This document shows positions 18,402 to 26,906 of a stretch of DNA of 64,000 nucleotides, in pieces; the stretch's first letter is position 1; each line of letters begins with the position of its first letter. The stretch spans positions 84,550 through 148,549 of the forward strand of contig CAWIKY010000002.1 of assembly GCA_963836905.1 (NCBI GenBank). The letters run 5' to 3'. A program made the translations under genes and the position numbers. The stretch comes from CAWIKY01 sp963836905. Lineage in GTDB: Bacteria; Pseudomonadota; Alphaproteobacteria; Caulobacterales; Hyphomonadaceae. The notes below the pieces were generated by a model. That model worked only from the letters and a program-made list of their open reading frames with translations, had not been told where the DNA came from and searched no databases.

Positions 18402-19310
18402 CTAGCCCGTTTGATCGGGAATGTCGAATTTATCGGTCTTGCGGTTCCCCATTATGAGACGGGATTCCAGATGTCGCCGCAAGGCCTTATAATAGGCGGC
18501 TAGAAACGCTAAGTCCGTTTCCTTCGCAAAAGGCTCCAAACCGCAGCGTGAACGGATCCGGCTGGCGACAGCCTTTACCGTGTCGGGTGTCGCTTCGCGC
18601 AGGACAGTCTCGAGTGTCTGTAGTTCATGCTCTCCATAAATACCGAGTTGCGCGGCTGTGAACCGGCTCTCCTGCGACATCGCCTCTGCGCCGAAGTCCT
18701 GTCCGAGCCTGGCTCTCGGGGTACGAATGACCCATGTACCGGCCACGAGGTCGCCAACCCGCATCCGGTCACGATTGAACAGCGGAAACAGGACAAAGCC
18801 GCCGAGCCAGACGATCAGGGCCAGACTGAGCCAGCCGGAAGTCGCGCCGGAGCCCGGACCGGACAACAGAACATAGGCAGGAAGAAAGAGCTCGATCTCG
18901 CGCAGGACATTGCGGGTAAAAACCGCAGCCGGCAGAAGCTGACCGCCATTGCGCGCGATCACCCTAAGCTTCGTCAGCCGCTTGCCTGGCGTAGCGTTCC
19001 GGCGGCTCATTTCGAAACCGGTGAAGTAGAATGCTCTCAGAATGAAAAAGAACAACGTCGACATCACGCCCCACATCGCACCCGCGATGTCGGAACCTGT
19101 CGCAAACGTCATTGTGAATATAGCGAGTTGCCCGACGATCAAGGTCAGCAGGATGATGACGAGATCGATAAGCAAGGCCCCGCCCCGTTCAGCGAAACTG
19201 GCCAATCTGACCTGGAACTCGGCTCCTTCCGGTGTCAGGATCTGCCGAACGAGACGAGCCTCCGGCTCTATCGAACTGCGTTCTTTACTGCGATCGCGCT
19301 TGCGTTTCAT
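18402..19310 (-). CDS. RDD family membrane protein, last gene of the MoxR operon
   Basis: A 302-residue protein with an RDD domain (about residues 30-190; ASFAERGGALLIDLVII opens it and NATPGKRLTKLRVI holds the conserved arginine). Four membrane segments are followed by a cytoplasmic C-terminal half. The ATG at 19310 overlaps the SpoIIM-like stop (ATGA); an upstream in-frame start at 19346 would be inside that gene. RDD proteins have no settled function (some are Na+/H+ antiporters). Its conserved place is at the end of MoxR/DUF58 operons. Confidence 0.82.
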   Translation of the reverse strand: MKRKRDRSKERSSIEPEARLVRQILTPEGAEFQVRLASFAERGGALLIDLVIILLTLIVGQLAIFTMTFATGSDIAGAMWGVMSTLFFFILRAFYFTGFEMSRRNATPGKRLTKLRVIARNGGQLLPAAVFTRNVLREIELFLPAYVLLSGPGSGATSGWLSLALIVWLGGFVLFPLFNRDRMRVGDLVAGTWVIRTPRARLGQDFGAEAMSQESRFTAAQLGIYGEHELQTLETVLREATPDTVKAVASRIRSRCGLEPFAKETDLAFLAAYYKALRRHLESRLIMGNRKTDKFDIPDQTG

Positions 19311-20302
19311 GAACGCCGGACCGGCAGATAGAAATAGAGCATCCAAAGCATCAGCGAGCCGAAGCCAATCGTGTAGCGAAGCCAGTCCGCGTTGATGAGT
19401 TCCCGTCCAAATCCTTCCAGAAGAGCCGCAAGAAACAACATGACGACGATCCCCATGCCCAGTGTCCCGGCCTTGTGTCCGGCATGAGCTGCAGAATCTT
19501 GCCGCGACCTTCGGCCGGGAAAGGCAATCGAACCTCCGATAATGAACCCCGCTGCCCCGGCAAGGATGATCGCGAAAAGTTCGGTGGCCCCGTGAATTAT
19601 CAGCCAGCCTGAGAGCTCGTATCCAAGTCCCTTCTCGAAATAAAGCGCCACAAAAGCACCAAGCGTAAGGCCATTATAGAAAAGCAGGATAGCTGTCGGA
19701 ATGCCAAAAGCGAAACCGAGCGCAATCGCAAACAAGGCCACCATCGTATTGTGCGCGAAAAGCTGGCTTGCGAAAACGCTGAGGACATCGAAGATATCAA
19801 AGTCTTCAGTGTAGAGCGTCGCTCTCAGCACGTCGGCAGTTGCCTCCGGCGTTCGCTCATCCACGAACCCCATTCTGAACGTATAAAACCACTCGGTATC
19901 CTGCGTGACCAGAATGAAAGCAATGATCGCACCGCCAAACATGAAAGCCGCCGCCAGAAGCGTCGCACCCACTGCAGATCGGGTGGCCGCAGGCCAGTCG
20001 CGCATGAAGAAGCGGGACAAGGTTTGCGCCCAACCGGCGCGGGGGGCGTAGAGAAAGATGTATCCGCGCGAACACAACCATTCGAGGTATTCGATGAGGT
20101 TCCGGTCAAGCGATATTGCCCGGGCTGTCGAAAGCGATGAGACGGTCCATCGGTAGAGCCTCGGTAGAGCCAGCAATTCTTCAGGCGAGAGCGCACGCGG
20201 ACCCCGGCGTTCCGCCTTGTCCAGAAGCCCGGCAAATGCTGTCCAGTTGGCCTCGCGTTCGGACCGGAAACGGTAGCTTTTCAGGTCTCCGGAAGCGGAC
20301 AT
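19307..20302 (-). CDS. SpoIIM/DUF95-like integral membrane protein
   Basis: A 331-residue membrane protein of the stage II sporulation protein M family. It begins with a cytoplasmic region of about 110 residues and then has four or more membrane helices, including the family pattern HNTMVALFAIALGFAFGIPT and IIHGATELFAIILAGAAG. In sporulators SpoIIM belongs to the cell-wall hydrolase complex, but this organism shows no sporulation genes, so its role here is unknown. It begins at the stop of the DUF58 gene (one base overlap) and overlaps the RDD gene by four bases. Confidence 0.82.
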   Translation of the reverse strand: MSASGDLKSYRFRSEREANWTAFAGLLDKAERRGPRALSPEELLALPRLYRWTVSSLSTARAISLDRNLIEYLEWLCSRGYIFLYAPRAGWAQTLSRFFMRDWPAATRSAVGATLLAAAFMFGGAIIAFILVTQDTEWFYTFRMGFVDERTPEATADVLRATLYTEDFDIFDVLSVFASQLFAHNTMVALFAIALGFAFGIPTAILLFYNGLTLGAFVALYFEKGLGYELSGWLIIHGATELFAIILAGAAGFIIGGSIAFPGRRSRQDSAAHAGHKAGTLGMGIVVMLFLAALLEGFGRELINADWLRYTIGFGSLMLWMLYFYLPVRRS

Positions 20303-21621
20303 CAGATCCGGTTCTCCTTTCGGATTGCGAGATAGCGGCTCACCAGCTCCGATCCGAACTCGCTTGCGGAAGTCTCCATGACTTCGATGCCGAGACGCCG
20401 CAGTCTGGACAGGACAAGCTGACGTTCGTCCAGCAATCCGTCCGCAACGACAGCCATGGTGAGATCGTCCAGTGTCTCGGGAACGGCATCGATCAGTGCT
20501 TCCATATCAACGTCCCTAAACACGGCAAACAGGACAAGATGCGTTCTGGCCAGGCGTCCGGCTGTCTCGATCATCAGTTCGGCGCTCGTCGTATCGACAA
20601 ATTCCGTAAAGATTACGATGAGGGACCGCCGCTTCAGCTTGCCGGAAAGATGGGCAAGACCGAGCGCGTAGTTGGCGTCCACCGTGGCGTATCTCAGCTG
20701 CGTGGCCTGTGCCTGCAATGCGCCAAATGATGATGACCCCTGTACGAAGCCGGTCGACAGGTTTGGACGCGCATCAAAACCGTAGAGACTCACCCGGTCT
20801 CCGCCATGCAAAGAGGCATAGGCCAGAAGGAGGCCGGCATTCACAGCGCGATCGAGGCGTGTGACGGCTTCGATCGGGTCCGACATCAGCCGGCCGGTAT
20901 CGAACGCCAGCACGATGTTGTGATTACGTTCGTCGCGAAATTCCTTGGCAAGAAGGTGGGCATGTTTGGCGGAGGCTTTCCAGTCGATACTGCGACGGTC
21001 CATTCCCGTTGCGTATTCAACAAGCGCGTCGAATTCAGTTCCCTCGCCCCGGTTGAGCTGCGTCTTCACACCGAAATTTGACGTTCGCGACAGAAGTCGG
21101 ACGGCCTCCTGCTTTACCCATTTCGTATTCGGCGTGACCGGAATTTCCAGCGCAAGGGGAAATCGTTTCTGTTTTGCAATGAAGCCGAGCCGTCCGGACC
21201 ATTTCAGCCAGACAGCATCAATGGACGTTACGCCCCTCCGGTCTGCGAGAAGATCGAACGCAACCGAATAGCGGCCATTGTCCCCTATTGATGTCTGCGT
21301 CGTTTCCACAGGCTGAAGCCAGACCCCCAGATCGAGACGGACTGCAACCGGTCCGGCATTGGCGGATCTCAAAAACCTGAACGAAAGCGGCAGTTCGTCG
21401 CTTGAGCCAACAAAGAGGAGCGCGGGCGGAACGGTTTCGAGCTCGATCAGTCTTCCGGCCGGCGTAACGGCCGCGTCTATCAGAAGAATTAGGGACAGGG
21501 CGGCAACGTAACCGCCCACCCAATACCACGCGTACGGCAACAGGATCGCCAGTCCTGCAAAGCCGGCAAAGCCAATAACGCCCAGAATAAGGGTAAGACG
21601 GGAAGGAAAGACCTGAACCAA
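20302..21621 (-). CDS. DUF58 domain protein (von Willebrand A-like)
   Basis: A 439-residue protein with two membrane helices near the N-terminus (about 10-50), a beta-rich central part and the DUF58 region, which includes EFDALVEYATGMDRRSIDWKA. A vWA-like fold (NIVLAFDTGRLMSD, a DxGxxM variant of a metal site) follows. DUF58 proteins work with MoxR AAA+ ATPases as metal-binding adaptors in assembly complexes. It lies three bases after the MoxR gene. Confidence 0.85.
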   Translation of the reverse strand: MVQVFPSRLTLILGVIGFAGFAGLAILLPYAWYWVGGYVAALSLILLIDAAVTPAGRLIELETVPPALLFVGSSDELPLSFRFLRSANAGPVAVRLDLGVWLQPVETTQTSIGDNGRYSVAFDLLADRRGVTSIDAVWLKWSGRLGFIAKQKRFPLALEIPVTPNTKWVKQEAVRLLSRTSNFGVKTQLNRGEGTEFDALVEYATGMDRRSIDWKASAKHAHLLAKEFRDERNHNIVLAFDTGRLMSDPIEAVTRLDRAVNAGLLLAYASLHGGDRVSLYGFDARPNLSTGFVQGSSSFGALQAQATQLRYATVDANYALGLAHLSGKLKRRSLIVIFTEFVDTTSAELMIETAGRLARTHLVLFAVFRDVDMEALIDAVPETLDDLTMAVVADGLLDERQLVLSRLRRLGIEVMETSASEFGSELVSRYLAIRKENRI

Positions 21622-21624
21622 GAC

Positions 21625-22581
21625 TTATCTCGGTACCGGTGTCTGATCTATGATCGAGGCAATGACGGTGTCGGTGTTACGACCTTCGATCTCTGCCGCA
21701 GCTGACAGAAGAATACGGTGCCGCAAGGTAGGTAGTGCCAGTGATTTAACATCGTCTGGAACCACATAGTCACGTCCCTCGAGCCCGGCGCGCGCGCGGG
21801 CAGCCGCCGCGAGCATCGCTGCGGAACGCGGGCTTGCCCCAACCGCAACAGACGGCGTTTCCCGCGTTGCACGGACCAAGGTCACAATGTACTCGACCAC
21901 CTCGCCCGTCAGCTTGATCGAACCGATGGTCTTCGCGGCTGCCGTAAGCTGGTCAGCCGTTACGATCGCCGAAATCCCGAGAGAGGCCGTATCAGGTGCG
22001 CCGGTGCGTTCTCCGTGCCGGGCAACGATAGTTAGCTCCTCTTCACGGGAGGGATAGGTCATGAGGTGTTTGAACAGAAACCGGTCGAGCTGGGCTTCAG
22101 GCAAAGGGTATGTCCCCTGTTGCTCAATCGGGTTCTGGGTAGCTGTCACCAGAAAATGCTGGTCCAGCTGATACGTCTGCCCGTCGATCGTGACCCTGCG
22201 CTCCTGCATAGCTTCAAGAAGCGCAGCCTGGGTCTTGGGAGGGGTACGATTGATCTCGTCTGCCAGCAGGAGCGAGGTGAAGATCGGCCCCTTGGTCAGG
22301 GTGAACGTGCTGGTTTGAAAGTTGAACAGATTGGTACCAAGCACATCACCCGGCATCAGATCAGGCGTGAACTGGATCCGACCGAAGTCGATACCGAGGC
22401 TTGCGGCGAAACACTGGGCCAGAAAGGTCTTGGCAGTTCCCGGTGGACCTTCGATAAGCACATGTCCCCGCGCAAACAGAGCCGTGAGCATCAAATCGAC
22501 GCAGTCGGCCTGTCCGACAACTCCCTTGGCAATTTCTGTCCGGAGCCGGTTGCCCAGCTCCTTGATTTCATCGGTTTGCAT
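21625..22581 (-). CDS. MoxR-family AAA+ ATPase
   Basis: A 318-residue ATPase that remodels or loads partner proteins. Walker A is GPPGTAKT, Walker B is LLADEINRTPPKTQAALLEAM, sensor 1 is VTATQNPIEQQGTYPLPEAQLDRF split at the usual point, and sensor 2 lies in ASPRSAAMLAAAARARA. I chose the ATG at 22581 (MQTDEIKELG) over starts as far up as 22791 because those add a non-family leader. It overlaps the DUF4350 stop by 14 bases. The DUF58 and DUF4350 partners on either side are typical. Confidence 0.9.
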   Translation of the reverse strand: MQTDEIKELGNRLRTEIAKGVVGQADCVDLMLTALFARGHVLIEGPPGTAKTFLAQCFAASLGIDFGRIQFTPDLMPGDVLGTNLFNFQTSTFTLTKGPIFTSLLLADEINRTPPKTQAALLEAMQERRVTIDGQTYQLDQHFLVTATQNPIEQQGTYPLPEAQLDRFLFKHLMTYPSREEELTIVARHGERTGAPDTASLGISAIVTADQLTAAAKTIGSIKLTGEVVEYIVTLVRATRETPSVAVGASPRSAAMLAAAARARAGLEGRDYVVPDDVKSLALPTLRHRILLSAAAEIEGRNTDTVIASIIDQTPVPR

Positions 22582-23782
22582 GGAGCAGGGCTTCCTTCCA
22601 GTTATAGAGTTTACGACCGGCAGAGAGGGCATCATCCCCGCGGACGAGTTGATCGTCATTTCCCGGTCCGCTGTCCGGGTCGAGGCCGCGCCGCCGGGCG
22701 AGCATGCGCAAGGCGTCCACCCTGTCGCGCTCTTCTGCCTTGGGCGATAGATTGATGCTGCGCAAAACGCGCTTTCGCATGACCCCGCCATAGTTCGGAA
22801 CGAGCGTTGTGTGCTTGCCCGAACGTTCGATCAATCGTGCGGTGTTCTGAATAAGGCTGATCTTTCCGGCCGCGTGAACGGGCGGCTCCCGGACCGGCGC
22901 ACCGAACCGAAAGAGTGCCCGCCAGCCGAGCAGGAAAGCCGCAAACACAGCAGCAAGCGTTGCCCCGATAAAGGGTGGCTGGAACACTGCCTTCGCCAGG
23001 CTTCGCGTTCTCTCCAGCCCGTGAAGCGCTACATCGAACGAGAGGCTGGACACGTCTGCATCCATCAGTACCAGATCAATCAATTCGCGTCCGAGACGGG
23101 CGTTTTTTATCTCGGCAATTCCGTAGGTCGCCATGAACTCAGGCTCCGACAGAATGAAGATGAAGGTGTCCTCAACATACCCGAGAACCGTTTCGCCTCG
23201 CATCTCAGCTAGCGGAACGATTTGATCCGACCGGATAACCTGCATGGGGTCCGTCAGTTCGACTGGATAACTCTCGTCTCCGACCGCAACACGCGATGCG
23301 CTATCCAATCGCGCGACCGTAATATCGTAAGAGAGCGCTTCGAACAGGTTTTCGATATCATCTGTATCAACAAGACGCGTCCGGCCATACCAGGCAGGCC
23401 TGTCGACATCAGGCATGCCGGACCGTTTCGGCAAGACGATCAGAATAGGCGCGCTCGCCGCTTCGACAGTCTTGGCAAGCTCCTCCGACTGAAAGCGGGC
23501 CGATGGCGTAATAACCAACAGGCCGTCCCCATCCTTGGCAAGTTCCAGAGGCCTGGAGCTCACACTGGCGGCGTATCCGGTGTCTTTCAACAGCTCCAGA
23601 AATGGTGCATAACCAAGTGCAGAATTTGACCAGCCGTGAAGGTCGGCCCGCTCCTTGTTCGCCATGTCCGGCGCAAATGTCGACAGCACCAGAACCGCTC
23701 CGAAGCTGAAGATGCCGACCAGGGCAATGACAATCACCCTGCCAATCGACATGAACTGTCGGCTTGCGGTTGCGGGCATCAC
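22568..23782 (-). CDS. DUF4350 domain protein
   Basis: A 404-residue protein with one membrane helix near residues 13-35, a soluble DUF4350 domain (FAPDMANKERADLHGWSNSA at its start, LLVITPSARFQSEEL within) on the outer face, and a second helix near 270-300. A short cytoplasmic tail holds MRKRVLRSINLSPKAEE. The start is GTG at 23782 or ATG at 23779, both overlapping the previous gene's TGA. The domain is a fixed neighbour of MoxR ATPases; no activity is known. Confidence 0.8.
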   Translation of the reverse strand: MMPATASRQFMSIGRVIVIALVGIFSFGAVLVLSTFAPDMANKERADLHGWSNSALGYAPFLELLKDTGYAASVSSRPLELAKDGDGLLVITPSARFQSEELAKTVEAASAPILIVLPKRSGMPDVDRPAWYGRTRLVDTDDIENLFEALSYDITVARLDSASRVAVGDESYPVELTDPMQVIRSDQIVPLAEMRGETVLGYVEDTFIFILSEPEFMATYGIAEIKNARLGRELIDLVLMDADVSSLSFDVALHGLERTRSLAKAVFQPPFIGATLAAVFAAFLLGWRALFRFGAPVREPPVHAAGKISLIQNTARLIERSGKHTTLVPNYGGVMRKRVLRSINLSPKAEERDRVDALRMLARRRGLDPDSGPGNDDQLVRGDDALSAGRKLYNWKEALLHANR

Positions 23783-24489
23783 CCGGTCCCCTCCCGCAAG
23801 GCGAAGGTTTCATAGTCATCGCGCGTCGCCAAATAAGCGGCCTGATTAACAGGCGCCTCACCGAAGACGGCGCGCTCAACCCCGGAAATCAACCGCCACA
23901 ACGCTGCGCGGGCACGATCCGATAATTGCCCCATCCGTCCGATTTCGCGGGCTGTCAGAGACGCGCCGATCAGCTCGTTCACGCGGGCCTGCATGTCCTC
24001 GATGCTCTGGTGCAGCAACAAATGGACTGCAGCTGCATAAGCTCCCTCACGGGCCAAGCGGTCCGCCTCGGCCAGAAGATCGCGTGCCCGGGCTGCGTCG
24101 GGACGCAAGTCGACCTCGCGGTCAGTCTTGGTCCTGGCTGTGCGAGGGCGAAGACCGAACCGGCGATCGATCAATGCGCGGACGAGCTGATAGAGGACAA
24201 AGAGCACTATCAGCGCAACGCCGATCCAGAACAGCCACACCACCACGGGCGCAAAAAAGGAAATGAGATCAGCGATGAACTCGATAAGCGGCTCCAGCCA
24301 GCCAAGCTCCATCGGTTCAGAAGGCGGATCAACGCCTGGCAGGGCAGCCTGGACATCGCTGCGCGCCAGTATTGCGTCATGTGCAGCGTCGAACCCTTCC
24401 GGCGATGACTTTGTCTCAGGCAAGGCGGCGTCGTTCTGCACGGCAACTCCGGAAGTGTCGTAACGCGACTGCACCACTTCCCCGCGCAA
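23779..24489 (-). CDS. DUF4129-like protein, first gene of the MoxR operon
   Basis: A 236-residue protein. A soluble N-terminal stretch is followed by one membrane helix (about 80-102) and a cytoplasmic C-terminal helical domain (LAEADRLAREGAYAAAVHLL, LTAREIGRMGQLSDRARAAL) of the DUF4129 type. This domain also ends many transglutaminase-like proteins. It opens the six-gene minus-strand operon that runs to 18402, each gene overlapping or nearly touching the next. No function is established. Confidence 0.75.
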   Translation of the reverse strand: MRGEVVQSRYDTSGVAVQNDAALPETKSSPEGFDAAHDAILARSDVQAALPGVDPPSEPMELGWLEPLIEFIADLISFFAPVVVWLFWIGVALIVLFVLYQLVRALIDRRFGLRPRTARTKTDREVDLRPDAARARDLLAEADRLAREGAYAAAVHLLLHQSIEDMQARVNELIGASLTAREIGRMGQLSDRARAALWRLISGVERAVFGEAPVNQAAYLATRDDYETFALREGTG

Positions 24490-24518
24490 AGCTCAATCCC
24501 TGCCTGTCCGCAAAAGAG

Positions 24519-24553
24519 AAGGCCGCACCCCGGAAAAGGGTACGGCCTTGTTT
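24519..24553 (-). terminator. Intrinsic terminator after the S9 peptidase gene
   Basis: A stem of AAGGCCG-x-ACCC and GGGT-x-CGGCCTT with a loop of about 7 bases. On the minus strand it is followed by a CTCTTTTG tail and lies 20 bases beyond the frame-corrected end of the S9 peptidase gene. It separates that gene from the MoxR operon. Confidence 0.65.
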
Positions 24554-24601
24554 ATTTCGGAACCAGCGCACGGTCAGGATACGCTTGTTGCCATCCCGCA
24601 C

Positions 24602-26617
24602 TCATTGTTCAGGAAGCTCTCGATTGCCGAAAGCGATTTGCGGTGATGTTCCGGCCACCAGGGCAGGCTGTGAGGCATGTCCTTGATGACAACCAGCTTG
24701 GAGTTCCGGCTGATATCTCTTCACGCCATTGTAGAAGTCCGTGCCATGGAACAGAGGCACACGAACATCACGATCACCGTGATAGACGAGGATCGGAATG
24801 TTCGCTTTCTCGTAGTTCTGAGCAGGGTCCATACCAGTGACTGTGTTGCCCTGAATGGCACGCTGAAGGCGGTTGTCGCTCCAATTCAGGCCGATACGTG
24901 TTAGATTAGAGACGCCAGCTCCTGCAATTGCGCACTGGTAAGGGCTGTTCGGACGAACAGTTGCCGCCATTGCTGCAAAGCCACCATAGGAATAGCCGAA
25001 CATGGCTATTTTGTCCGGCTTGGCAATACCTTCGGATACAAGCCAAGCGGCACCATCATCCTTGTCATCCTGCATCCTCTGACCCCATTCGGCATCACCG
25101 GCAAGCCAGAGTTTGCGACCAAAACCCGTTGAGCCACGATACTGTGGTTGCAGGACAGCATAGTTACGGCTCGCCAAGAACTGCGGCCAGCCAGAACCGT
25201 CCCAGTCATTGCTGTCACGTGACCATGGTCCGCCATGTGGAAGAATAACAGTGTTGAGCGGACCGTCCGCTTTCGTCCAGCCCTTTGGCAATGTCAGAAA
25301 GGCCGGGATCTCCAAACCATCACGCGCCGTGTAATACACGAGTTCTGTATCGCGAAGGTCGTCGCTGTCGATCCACGGACGGGATGCGCCGACTAGTGAG
25401 ACTTTCGACTTGTCAGATAATAGGTAGTAGACAGGTGGATATGAAGATGACGAGACTTCAAAGAGAACGCGCGACATGTCTTCGTTCACGCCACGAAGCG
25501 AAATGTAACGACCGGGAAAAGCAGCTTTGAGGCCTTCGTAAACGCTCTTGGTTTCGGGTTCGATGTAAAAGCGCTCCGAACTCGCGCCGCCATAAGCGAA
25601 ACCGACAATGTCGTTGAAGTTCTGTTTGCGGTCCGAGAAGATGACATTCGTCGCCGAAAACTTCGGATGCGCAAAGACAGGCTCGGTGTCAAACGTGTCT
25701 GTTGCGATATCATAAAGATACACGGCAGCTTTGTCGCGGAACTTGTCCGTGATGACATAATACTTACCAGTTGCGTCATCCACACCTTCAACATCCACCG
25801 TAAAGCGTTTCGATGCGGTCGACGTCAACGCCTTCGCTTCCTCGAGCTCACCGGTATTCGTGTTGAGAAGCTTGTAGCTGATGGTGTAATCGCCGCCGCC
25901 GGCAGGATCGACAGACGTGGTTGCGAGAACCGATCCGTCCCGGTTGCTGATCAGCGATATCTGCTCGTCACCCTTGGACCGGTACATGAGGCGCTCAGCT
26001 TCCGTCTTCATGTTATAAAGATAAAAGCCATTGCCGTCCTCTCCGCCGCGACTGATGAGAACCTCGTCCTCCAGTAGGGGAAGCGTTCTCACGATCTGAG
26101 TCGTTGAGGTCTGAAGCTTGAGGCACTGCTCCATCATCTTGTTGCGCGTCCCAAGAGACGCCTTCTCGAACGGACGCTCGAACTTGCGGCTGTCGAGGGT
26201 GGAATCAGTCATGTAGAGCTGGTTGATGAAGGTCTTTTCGTTCCCGGTCGACTTGCCCTCAAGACAGCCTGCCGTCTGGCCGGTAAACGTCTGACGGCCC
26301 ATGACGAACACCTTGCCGTCCATCAAAGCTTGCGCAAACATCAGGCGGAGGCGGTCATTGCCCGGGGTGATGGCCTTCGGGATGAGAGCGCGATCAGTTG
26401 GCAGGTCACCGGAGATGTCCCAGCTCGCGATGGCTGTGTCCATCCCGTCGGACCCGGGGCGATGAACGACGCCCACAAGGACGTCTCCTTCCATCGACAT
26501 ATCAATGCCGGAAACTGCAGGGTACTTGGCCAGATCTTCAATGGACACCGGATCGGCAAGCGCGGGCAGCGCGAGCGTTCCGGCTATGGCAACGGTGGTC
26601 ATAAACCTTCGAAGCAT
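24602..26617 (-). CDS. S9 family (prolyl oligopeptidase-like) serine peptidase, C-terminus frame-shifted
   Basis: A 671-residue secreted peptidase: signal peptide (MLRRFMTTVAIAGTLALPALA), seven-bladed propeller region, then an alpha/beta hydrolase domain. The catalytic serine is in FGYSYGGFAA and the aspartate in HGDRDVRVP. The family histidine is missing in this frame, whose last 35 residues are out of family. Shifting one base near 24701-24706 gives SKLVVIKDMPHSLPWWPEHH, which restores the histidine and moves the stop to 24574. One base thus appears inserted. It is divergent from the TonB receptor gene, a pairing that suggests uptake and breakdown of peptides. Confidence 0.88.
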   Translation of the reverse strand: MLRRFMTTVAIAGTLALPALADPVSIEDLAKYPAVSGIDMSMEGDVLVGVVHRPGSDGMDTAIASWDISGDLPTDRALIPKAITPGNDRLRLMFAQALMDGKVFVMGRQTFTGQTAGCLEGKSTGNEKTFINQLYMTDSTLDSRKFERPFEKASLGTRNKMMEQCLKLQTSTTQIVRTLPLLEDEVLISRGGEDGNGFYLYNMKTEAERLMYRSKGDEQISLISNRDGSVLATTSVDPAGGGDYTISYKLLNTNTGELEEAKALTSTASKRFTVDVEGVDDATGKYYVITDKFRDKAAVYLYDIATDTFDTEPVFAHPKFSATNVIFSDRKQNFNDIVGFAYGGASSERFYIEPETKSVYEGLKAAFPGRYISLRGVNEDMSRVLFEVSSSSYPPVYYLLSDKSKVSLVGASRPWIDSDDLRDTELVYYTARDGLEIPAFLTLPKGWTKADGPLNTVILPHGGPWSRDSNDWDGSGWPQFLASRNYAVLQPQYRGSTGFGRKLWLAGDAEWGQRMQDDKDDGAAWLVSEGIAKPDKIAMFGYSYGGFAAMAATVRPNSPYQCAIAGAGVSNLTRIGLNWSDNRLQRAIQGNTVTGMDPAQNYEKANIPILVYHGDRDVRVPLFHGTDFYNGVKRYQPELQAGCHQGHASQPALVAGTSPQIAFGNRELPEQ

Positions 26618-26906
26618 GAATGTTTCCTCGTTTGTGTCTCGTTTGGCGTAAACTTGCCCTAACCAGTGAGAACGTCAAGGAAAAGCCGCCGTCGGCTCTG
26701 CCATTCGTCTCCATTTTATTGCGCCGGTCACGTCAATTTGTGACACATCTGCAACATGACTTGGGTGTAATGGAACCCGGCGGCTGATTTAACGTTCAAG
26801 GCGCTTGCGCGGCGCGGGGGGGCGGTGCATCAGGAAAAAGAGAGAGGTGCGCCAGCCCGTTTGTGCGCCACTCCGTCCAAAAAACCGCTCGCGGGAGTAA
26901 CGAGCC
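26618..26906. other. Divergent promoter region, S9 peptidase and TonB-dependent receptor
   Basis: About 290 bases without a gene. Transcripts start outward in both directions. No clear operator or riboswitch was recognised; TTGTGACACATC near 26734 resembles half of a CRP-type site, but the second half does not match. The ORF read over 26796-27236 on the minus strand is a shadow. Confidence 0.35.
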
